NCBI GenBank assembly: GCA_023247085.1
Contig: JAHFHC010000012.1
Span: 1-29,099 of the forward strand
Direction: 5' to 3'
Length of the DNA stretch: 29,099 nt
Source: Microcaldota archaeon
Lineage (GTDB): Archaea; Micrarchaeota; Micrarchaeia; Norongarragalinales; UBA8480
In this document: in pieces, positions 21,924 through 27,759 of the stretch
Position numbering within the stretch: position 1 is the first letter of the stretch
Layout of the letters: every line of letters starts with the position of its first letter
The notes under the pieces: generated by a model
The model's database searches: none
The model's input: only the letters and a program-made list of their open reading frames with translations
What the model was told of the DNA's origin: nothing
Position numbers and translations under genes: made by a program

Positions 21924-24536
21924 TTAACCGCTAATTATACTGCATAATCCGCCGGCATTTTTAGCTTTTTGAATGCACTTGTTATTCAATATTTGAAGTT
22001 GTGTTTTCAATGTATCTGATGCGACTGTTATTTTGGCTTTTTCATCGGGGGATACTTGGAGTGCAGAGAGTATATTTATTGTTTTTTCAAAGGTTTTTAA
22101 TTGGTCAAAGCATTGTCTTGCGCTTGCTTGTTCTTCTCCATCTTTCAGGCAAATTATTCTTTGTAATTCATAAAAAGTGTCTTTTGGTTTAACTGTTTTT
22201 TCAATTGAAACTGAGGCTTTAGCTATATTTGAACTTTCTGCATCGAGTACAGCTGCTGTTTGCGCGGGTAAAACTTCTGATAATTCGTTTAAAGTGTCTG
22301 AGCCTTTAATGGCGCCAACTTCGCATCTGGAATCTACATATTCGTATATTTGGTCGGTTAGTTGCGCTTTGTCTGAGGATACTTGTTTGCATAAGTCAAG
22401 TGCGGAACCGACTACTGAACATGCTTTTTCTATTTGTGCAGTGCATTCAGCATGGGCAGTGTCGGGGGTTTTGCATAATTTTTTAAGCACGTGAATGTTT
22501 TTTGCTTCTTGTTTGCAAATTTTATTGATTTGTTCTGGAGCATAGCTTGTGTAAACTTTAGCTAATACGCTGGCTTCTACGTCCTGTTTAATTTGTTGAG
22601 AATCACATGCAGCTGAGTCAACTGGAAGCGTGTTTGATTCTTGAGGTTGTTCAGGAGGTTCAGAAACAAGCTCGTTTAATTTTGATGGAATCGCCACTAT
22701 CTTGACGGTTATAGGGGTAACTGTTCCTGATGATCCGCCGGATATTGTACGCCGCGCGGTTATCAGATTTGGAAGCTGGCAAGAATAAACCGAGCATTGT
22801 GTAGCGGGGTCAACTGCGCTTGTTTTTGTACAAGTTGTTCCAGAGGTACACGCAGACGCACAAGTAGTTGGACAAACAACTGGAGTTGAAACCGCTGTGC
22901 GGATTGAAATTGGGCCTTGGCATGAATAAATGGGGCAGTGAGTAACCCGATTAATGCTTGTTTTTGTACAAGTTGTTCCAGAGGCACATGCAGACGTACA
23001 AGTAGTTGAACAAACAACTGGAGTTGAACTTGGCGTAACCGTAACAGATGGAACAGTGACAGCAGGAACAGATGTAGACGGATTGAGAATAGGCGGAGTG
23101 GCAGCTGGAGTAACCACTATATTAGTTGAAGTTGGTGTGCATGAAGCTGCGCCTGAAGAAGAAGAAACTGTGCATCTTGAGCAGCTAAATATTTTATCAC
23201 TTATTGTAGCGCCAGTGCAGAAATATTCACGTAGTGAAGTTTCACTTATGCAACTGTCTGGTTGTTCGATTCTGCCAGTTGGAGTTATTCTAGTTGTAAT
23301 GCCTGGTTGAGTTGCATTTTGTCCATTGTCAGTTTCAGTGCAAGTGGGGGTAATTGCATTAGGTGAAGTGATTTGTACACATTGGTAAATTAAGCACTCT
23401 GTTTTTGGGTCAATTCCTTGGCGCAAATCTTGTCCTGGTTTGCAAGTTGGAATATTTGCTTTGGGGCAAGTGGCTGGCTCAGTGTTATCTTGCTTTTGCT
23501 CAAATTCAGGGTTATCTTGATTTAACTCGTTTGGATTATCCGCAGTATTAACTGCATCAGCTATATCCATGATATCAGATGCATCGCTTATACTTCGGGC
23601 GTTTTTGGATTTTCTGCCAAGTGGCTGCGGTTGGTCATCTAAAATCTGGTTATCATCAACTAAATCTGGATTATCTTGATCAACTTGTGTTGATTCATTC
23701 GCTTGCGTTGAATTAGTATCCTGAACTGGCTCAGTGCTTTGATCCACTGCCCCTTCATTTGTGTTAACGGTTATTGGCCCTTTGTTTTGTTTGTGGTTTG
23801 GGTTTCCAAAACATTTGGCGCGACCGTTTTTTACTTTGTAGATATTGCCAACACCTTCACAAGCATTTTTCGTGGCTTCAGTTGCAACAGGCGCAAGTGA
23901 TTCAGCTATATTTTCTCCAGACATGCACGATTGCTTGCGTTCAGTTACGTAGTTCGAAGCGCGTTCACTAAGCGCAGTGAGCAGTGCTTCGGGATTTGAG
24001 AGCGTATTATCTTTCTGCGTGTTTTGGCGGGCAATGCATTGTTCAAGGAGCTTGTCTTCAGATATATCACAAGTGTCTTTAATTGGCTCGCATGCCACGC
24101 TTCCAGCAGAATAACATAAGTCACTGGTCTCAAGCACGTTAGTACAGGCAAATGGCTTTAAATTATTCGCTTGGTCTTCTGCCCATTTTCTAAGATCGGC
24201 CTTATTTCCACAGAGTTGCATTGCGCGGTTTAAGTCTAAAACTCGTTTTATCGCCGAAGCAATGGAGCCATCAGCTACATTACGGCTAGTTAATCGAGTT
24301 GCGATAACGGGGTCGGGTATAATTTGTGCTTTTGCAACTAATCCCACGTCTATAGTTGCTTCGGTTTTTACACTAGTCACCGCGTCTGCATTTGCGCTAT
24401 TAGTATTCGCGCCATCCCCCGCATTTGCGCTATCCACGTCAATAGCCGCTGTAATCGGAGTTAAGGAAAGTAAGACGAATAAAGTTAGGGCAAAAAACAG
24501 GAAAAAAGAGAGAGAAGCAGCGCGGGGTTTAATCAT
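21924..24536 (-). CDS. Secreted cysteine-rich protein (surface-protein trio, member 3)
   Basis: 870 residues. N-terminal signal: basic MIKPRAA then a hydrophobic stretch SLSFFLFFALTLFVLLSLTP. The shared N-terminal cysteine domain is at about 110-230 (KPFACTNVLETSDLCYSAGS, then SEDKLLEQCIARQ). Next comes an acidic Asn/Asp/Gln-rich linker (about 255-355), one four-cysteine module of the neighbour's type (CPKANIPTCKPGQDLRQ), a Thr/Pro/Val-rich tract, and a pair of near-identical modules around SGTTCTKTS (C..CTSAC..GTTCTKT....C.xYSCQ). The C-terminal cysteine and helix domain ends LCSIISG. A minus-strand TATA-like ATTTAAAAATATGG lies upstream near 24570. Same export and disulphide inference as the two neighbours; the C-terminal domain is the most diverged of the three. 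Confidence 0.87.
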   Translation of the reverse strand: MIKPRAASLSFFLFFALTLFVLLSLTPITAAIDVDSANAGDGANTNSANADAVTSVKTEATIDVGLVAKAQIIPDPVIATRLTSRNVADGSIASAIKRVLDLNRAMQLCGNKADLRKWAEDQANNLKPFACTNVLETSDLCYSAGSVACEPIKDTCDISEDKLLEQCIARQNTQKDNTLSNPEALLTALSERASNYVTERKQSCMSGENIAESLAPVATEATKNACEGVGNIYKVKNGRAKCFGNPNHKQNKGPITVNTNEGAVDQSTEPVQDTNSTQANESTQVDQDNPDLVDDNQILDDQPQPLGRKSKNARSISDASDIMDIADAVNTADNPNELNQDNPEFEQKQDNTEPATCPKANIPTCKPGQDLRQGIDPKTECLIYQCVQITSPNAITPTCTETDNGQNATQPGITTRITPTGRIEQPDSCISETSLREYFCTGATISDKIFSCSRCTVSSSSGAASCTPTSTNIVVTPAATPPILNPSTSVPAVTVPSVTVTPSSTPVVCSTTCTSACASGTTCTKTSINRVTHCPIYSCQGPISIRTAVSTPVVCPTTCASACTSGTTCTKTSAVDPATQCSVYSCQLPNLITARRTISGGSSGTVTPITVKIVAIPSKLNELVSEPPEQPQESNTLPVDSAACDSQQIKQDVEASVLAKVYTSYAPEQINKICKQEAKNIHVLKKLCKTPDTAHAECTAQIEKACSVVGSALDLCKQVSSDKAQLTDQIYEYVDSRCEVGAIKGSDTLNELSEVLPAQTAAVLDAESSNIAKASVSIEKTVKPKDTFYELQRIICLKDGEEQASARQCFDQLKTFEKTINILSALQVSPDEKAKITVASDTLKTQLQILNNKCIQKAKNAGGLCSIISG

Positions 24537-24572
24537 ATAATAACTCTATATCTTCTAAAGCTCGCCATATTT

Positions 24573-26159
24573 TTAAATTAATCCCTTGGAAATTTTTTCT
24601 TCAAGTTTTTGCTCTGACTGCAATCGCCCTAATTCATCGTCGTTAAGATGACAAACAAGATATTTAGACGTAAAGGGATAATTGCTCTTGAGTAGTTCAT
24701 ACATTTGCCGTGCAATTAACCTATAAGAATAATGCCCTTGCGGCGTGCTGCGCAATTTAATGAAGTGATGTAATTCTCGGATATTAGCAGTTATTAAAAC
24801 TCGTTTGCGGTAAGCAAGTGGCACAATATACTGTGCTTCCCATGGGTGAACTGGATGAATTCGCCTGAACAACTCATTTGCCTCTTTCATTACTTTTTCG
24901 AATTGCGATTGAACTTCAGCTCCAGATGCAATTATATCCGGCGGAGTATCAAAGCCATGAAAAGTGGTAAGTAATTGATTTGTTTGTGTCATTAATCTAT
25001 GTCGTTGAATATCTCGAAACGCGCCGTAGTCCATTAACACATCAAATGTAAATGAAACGTGTTCTAATTCTCGCATTGGCCAATCGAACTGGCCTTGTCC
25101 TGACAAAAACTCGTCGAACACGCGTTGTTTTGTTTCATAATTCATTGCACGTACGTCAAATAATAATTCGCGAAAAGATTTTTGGGAATAGCGATAGAGA
25201 ATAGCTGAAAGTATAACTTCGTCCGGGTTATGTGGGCCAGCAACAAGCGTAACTGGCCTAATTGGCGGAACCGTTTCCATCGGCACTAACTCTTGAGTTA
25301 ATTTTTCCATGCGCGTTTGCGTGTTTTTGAAATATTGGTTTTCATCTGCGTATTTCAACAACGACGGAAGCACCTTCTTACCCTCTTGTCTTGTAGCCTC
25401 GCCTATTTCACGCATTTCAGCTAACGGGTGCGATAACAATTTAGAAATGCCATGCGCAAGCTGCCGTGCATTAACTGTCCAGCCAATGCTCGTTTTAGTA
25501 CACGCAGGCAATAAATAACGAGTTGAATCAAACCTGCGCGCTGCAGTTGCGCGTTTCCACGCTGCTTCATTCTCTCCAGCTTTAAGCGGAGAACTTTTCC
25601 TAATATAATCAAGCACAGGCTCGGACAAGTTTTGATATGCATCAAACAATTCACTTGTAAGATTAACCACATCACTGCCAAACTTCGAGTCTTTTAATAC
25701 CGCATCAATGTAAAACGAATTCCGATCAAACTCAACATAGCGCGTACTCTTTTCAATATACGACGCAAGTCGATTATCTTCAATTACCTTTGAAGCAATT
25801 ATCGAAACCCCTTCAAAGCACACACCTACAACTGCCCCTTCTGCAACTGACGAATGGCCATAGCCAAGCACCCATTTTTCCATGAATTGAATCGCTTTAT
25901 TAATCGCCGCATCCATTTGCACTTCGCTATTTGTATTTGACAATATTTGTTTGAGCTTTTCAAAATTCTCCGGGTCTTCTTTTAACAATTCTAAAAAACC
26001 CTCACGCATTCCTTTTTGAGAACGAGAATACCTCGCTTGCATGAGCGCCCAAACTTCAGGGTGTAAATTCTTTGTAAGAAAAATTGGTTTATCTAAATTA
26101 GTAAAGAAATGATTCAAAACCAGTGCATCTTCTGCAGAATAATCTACCACAACAAACAA
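24573..26159 (-). CDS. thyX: Tandem ThyX-like protein (FAD-dependent thymidylate synthase family)
   Basis: 528 residues, about twice a normal ThyX, made of two ThyX-like halves. ThyX methylates dUMP to dTMP with methylene-tetrahydrofolate, FAD and NADPH. N-terminal half: GHSSVAEGA, then EDNRLASYIEKSTRYVEF, which lines up with the RHRX7S motif but keeps only the last Arg (130), Ser138 and RY. C-terminal half: LEHVSFTFDVLMDYGAFRDI then QRHRLMTQTNQLLT, which keeps RHR (386-388) but has Leu (396) where the motif Ser should be. So neither half alone has the whole motif. The start is TTG at 26159 by reading frame; a GTG at 26150 is an alternative. The long tandem form occurs in other prokaryotes, I believe, but its activity is not known to me. 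It is the only thymidylate synthase candidate seen here. Confidence 0.87.
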   Translation of the reverse strand: MFVVVDYSAEDALVLNHFFTNLDKPIFLTKNLHPEVWALMQARYSRSQKGMREGFLELLKEDPENFEKLKQILSNTNSEVQMDAAINKAIQFMEKWVLGYGHSSVAEGAVVGVCFEGVSIIASKVIEDNRLASYIEKSTRYVEFDRNSFYIDAVLKDSKFGSDVVNLTSELFDAYQNLSEPVLDYIRKSSPLKAGENEAAWKRATAARRFDSTRYLLPACTKTSIGWTVNARQLAHGISKLLSHPLAEMREIGEATRQEGKKVLPSLLKYADENQYFKNTQTRMEKLTQELVPMETVPPIRPVTLVAGPHNPDEVILSAILYRYSQKSFRELLFDVRAMNYETKQRVFDEFLSGQGQFDWPMRELEHVSFTFDVLMDYGAFRDIQRHRLMTQTNQLLTTFHGFDTPPDIIASGAEVQSQFEKVMKEANELFRRIHPVHPWEAQYIVPLAYRKRVLITANIRELHHFIKLRSTPQGHYSYRLIARQMYELLKSNYPFTSKYLVCHLNDDELGRLQSEQKLEEKISKGLI

Positions 26160-26194
26160 AGCCCCAGTTAGTTAATGCGTAAAAATTTTAATAC

Positions 26195-26297
26195 CCAACA
26201 CACAGGCATAAAGCAAAAACGATTCACCGGCAAAGTCATCTTTGCAGATCACCTACTAATTACTTTCACCGGCAAGCACGTGTGTTGGTTTTTGCTT
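26195..26297. other. Interleaved inverted repeats with pseudoknot topology
   Basis: CCAACACAC (26195-26203) pairs with GTGTGTTGG (26280-26288), and AAGCAAAAAC (26211-26220) pairs with GTTTTTGCTT (26288-26297), in the order A-B-A'-B'. Inside lie a 6-bp hairpin GCAAAG/CTTTGC (26230-26245) and a direct repeat of TTCACCGGCAA (26223-26233 and 26265-26275). It sits between the divergent thyX and small-gene promoters. It could be a structured RNA, alternating hairpins, or a set of operator sites. Confidence 0.5.
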
Positions 26298-26302
26298 ATA
26301 AA
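26296..26302 (+). promoter_or_regulatory. TATA box for the small-protein operon
   Basis: GCTTATAAACC is a consensus archaeal TATA box. It predicts a transcript start near 26325 and thus a leader of about 105 nt before the first small gene, unusually long in this window where most genes look leaderless. Confidence 0.55.
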
Positions 26303-26351
26303 CCCACGGCGCGCCTTTACTGTTTGTTAAATTATTTTGGCCAAACGGCTT

Positions 26352-26387
26352 GGACTTCGATGGCGCGATAAAAACGCAGAGAAGTCC
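26352..26387 (+). promoter_or_regulatory. Leader hairpin upstream of the small-protein operon
   Basis: GGACTT (26352-26357) pairs with AAGTCC (26382-26387), with a possible inner GCG/CGC pair (26363-26365, 26375-26377). The hairpin lies in the long leader, about 45 nt before the ATG at 26433 and upstream of the GGAGG site. It may be a regulatory leader; no known riboswitch class was recognised. Confidence 0.35.
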
Positions 26388-26432
26388 GCCACGGCAAAAA
26401 ATGAATTAACACAAAGGAGGATAGGGTAGACT

Positions 26433-26561
26433 ATGAAATTTGATGTAACAAAATTGACGTACGTGGAAATCGAGGAATTATTTTCGAAACTAAGGGGAAC
26501 ACCGGGCATTTCTAAACTCGGCGAAAACGTCTTGGTTAACTTTGACACAATTACCGCGTAA
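26433..26561 (+). CDS. Small hypothetical protein, 42 aa
   Basis: Starts MKFDVTKLTYVEIEELFSKL and continues RGTPGISKLGENVLVNFDTITA. Not recognised. Support: a full AAAGGAGG ribosome binding site about 11 nt before the ATG and membership of a run of three small ORFs, each with its own good site. It looks like a compact alpha/beta fold; no cysteines and no membrane segment. Confidence 0.6.
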   Translation: MKFDVTKLTYVEIEELFSKLRGTPGISKLGENVLVNFDTITA

Positions 26562-26591
26562 TTAAGTACAATAGGCACAAAGGTGAGAAAT

Positions 26592-26681
26592 ATGGAATTT
26601 GAAACCGAAGAAAGAAAAGAAAAACACAAGCTACACTTTTTGATACCCGAATACATCGAATACTTTGACGGATATAATTAG
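26592..26681 (+). CDS. Small charged protein, 29 aa
   Basis: MEFETEERKEKHKLHFLIPE then YIEYFDGYN. Strongly charged at the N-terminus, aromatic at the C-terminus. AAAGGTGAG lies about 8 nt before the ATG. It lies between two other small genes in the same orientation. Not recognised. Confidence 0.5.
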   Translation: MEFETEERKEKHKLHFLIPEYIEYFDGYN

Positions 26682-26696
26682 AAAAAAAGGAGAAAA

Positions 26697-26810
26697 ATGG
26701 CGTTTATGCAACTTTGTATTGGCTGTGGAAAAACATTGGGAACAAGCGACGACTACGGCACTTGCCTGAACTGCGAACGCGGCAGAGCATTCACTTGCCT
26801 AGAGTGCTGA
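26697..26810 (+). CDS. Small zinc-ribbon-like protein, 37 aa
   Basis: Three CxxC pairs in 37 residues: CIGC (7-10), CLNC (24-27) and CLEC at the very end. Spacing of the first two pairs fits a treble-clef or zinc-ribbon knuckle binding one zinc; the terminal pair is extra. AAGGAGAAAA lies just before the ATG. Last of the three-gene run. It may bind RNA or act as an adaptor in a larger complex; no family is recognised. Confidence 0.65.
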   Translation: MAFMQLCIGCGKTLGTSDDYGTCLNCERGRAFTCLEC

Positions 26811-26838
26811 AAAACGCAAATTATCGCAAGGTTTAAGT

Positions 26839-26860
26839 GTATGTTTAAACATAAACATAC
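26839..26860. promoter_or_regulatory. Operator-like inverted repeats in the VapBC promoter
   Basis: GTATGTTT (26839-26846) and AAACATAC (26853-26860) form an inverted repeat that contains the perfect palindrome ATGTTTAAACAT (26841-26852). A TATA-like GTTTAAGT (26831-26838) lies about 28 nt before the ATG at 26863, so a bound repressor would cover the start site. Autorepression by the VapBC complex through such repeats is the usual mechanism. Confidence 0.65.
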
Positions 26861-26862
26861 TT

Positions 26863-27114
26863 ATGACGGTGAAGACAATTACAATAACAGAAAACGCATA
26901 CAATGCCCTTAAGCAACTTAAGCGCGGTGAAGAGAGTTTCAGCGAAGCTATTCTTCGCGCAGTACCTCGCAAAGCTACAATTAACGACTGGCTAGGCGCA
27001 TTGAAAGACTCGCCCAGATCTGTTGAAGCACACCAACAGGCAGTTGCAGAAATTAGAAGGCAAATGGGTGAAAAAATGCAGGAGAGAATAAAACATGTAC
27101 GTTCTCGACACTAG
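26863..27114 (+). CDS. vapB: VapB-family antitoxin
   Basis: 83 residues. The N-terminus TVKTITITENAYNALKQLKR looks like a ribbon-helix-helix DNA-binding segment of the archaeal VapB family (DUF217-like), followed by EESFSEAILRAV, and the charged C-terminal helix (EIRRQMGEKMQERIKHVR) would wrap the toxin. The leaderless start is supported by a TATA box about 28 nt upstream. The gene overlaps vapC by 20 nt. It neutralises VapC and, with it, probably represses the operon through the repeats just upstream. Confidence 0.85.
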   Translation: MTVKTITITENAYNALKQLKRGEESFSEAILRAVPRKATINDWLGALKDSPRSVEAHQQAVAEIRRQMGEKMQERIKHVRSRH

Positions 27115-27472
27115 TGCAACAATTGAAATACTCAAGGAAACCAAAACAGGCAAGAAAGTCGTTCAAGCAATTGGCAGCAATCACTTTGCACTTTCTAGCA
27201 TAACGGCTTTTGAAATACTCGCTGGAGCTTTACCTGAAGAGCAGGGCAAAACACTTGAGCTAATAGACTCTAGCGAAATTATAGAATTTGACAAAGAATC
27301 TGCAAAAATAAGTGGAAAAATCGCCAGGCAACTAAACGAAAAAGGCGAAACTATAAACCCACTGGACACTTGCATAGCTGGCAGCGCAATAAAATACAAC
27401 GCTGAAATTGTGACACTTGACAAAGACTTCAAACGTATACCAAACCTTAAAACAATAATTCTAAAGCCATGA
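27095..27472 (+). CDS. vapC: VapC-family PIN-domain RNase toxin
   Basis: 125 residues, the family length. The acidic active site of PIN domains is complete: D5 (MYVLDTS), E40 (ITAFEILAG), D91 (PLDTCIAGSA) and D109/D111 (TLDKDF). PIN toxins cut tRNA or rRNA with Mg2+; the target here is unknown. It starts inside vapB and its stop overlaps the ATG of a third gene by 4 nt. A full active site argues for a working toxin. Confidence 0.92.
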   Translation: MYVLDTSATIEILKETKTGKKVVQAIGSNHFALSSITAFEILAGALPEEQGKTLELIDSSEIIEFDKESAKISGKIARQLNEKGETINPLDTCIAGSAIKYNAEIVTLDKDFKRIPNLKTIILKP

Positions 27473-27702
27473 GTAACAAAAACAACGTTGAAACTCACAA
27501 AAAACTACGGAAAAAATATGTGCTTAAAGAAAAGCACGATTTGGAGATCCTCGCACTTTGCAATGAATTGGAAGCAAAAAGACTTTCTAAATCCAACCGC
27601 AAACTTGTAAAATTAATTAAAACCCAACTTGAAGAAGATTGGCGCACGCCGTTATTAAACGTGTTGAAAAAAATAGAAAAAAATATTGATTGCACATTTT
27701 GA
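27469..27702 (+). CDS. Hypothetical protein, 77 aa, third gene of the vapBC operon
   Basis: Not recognised. Rich in Lys, Leu and Glu and predicted almost wholly helical (THKKLRKKYVLKEKHDLEIL, then NRKLVKLIKTQLEEDWRTPL). No cysteine pairs, no signal peptide. Its ATG overlaps the vapC stop as ATGA, so translation is coupled. It might be a chaperone-like or accessory factor for the toxin pair, or an unrelated passenger. Confidence 0.65.
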   Translation: MSNKNNVETHKKLRKKYVLKEKHDLEILALCNELEAKRLSKSNRKLVKLIKTQLEEDWRTPLLNVLKKIEKNIDCTF

Positions 27703-27759
27703 CAATTATTTGTTTTCCACTCTATTTTTAACTCCCAAGCACCTACAAAGAATTAAACT

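Noticed and set aside
26327-26656. Minus-strand 109-codon ORF antisense to the small-protein operon
   Set aside because: The plus-strand ORFs each have good ribosome binding sites and a consensus TATA box; the minus product is a Ser/Phe-rich shadow.
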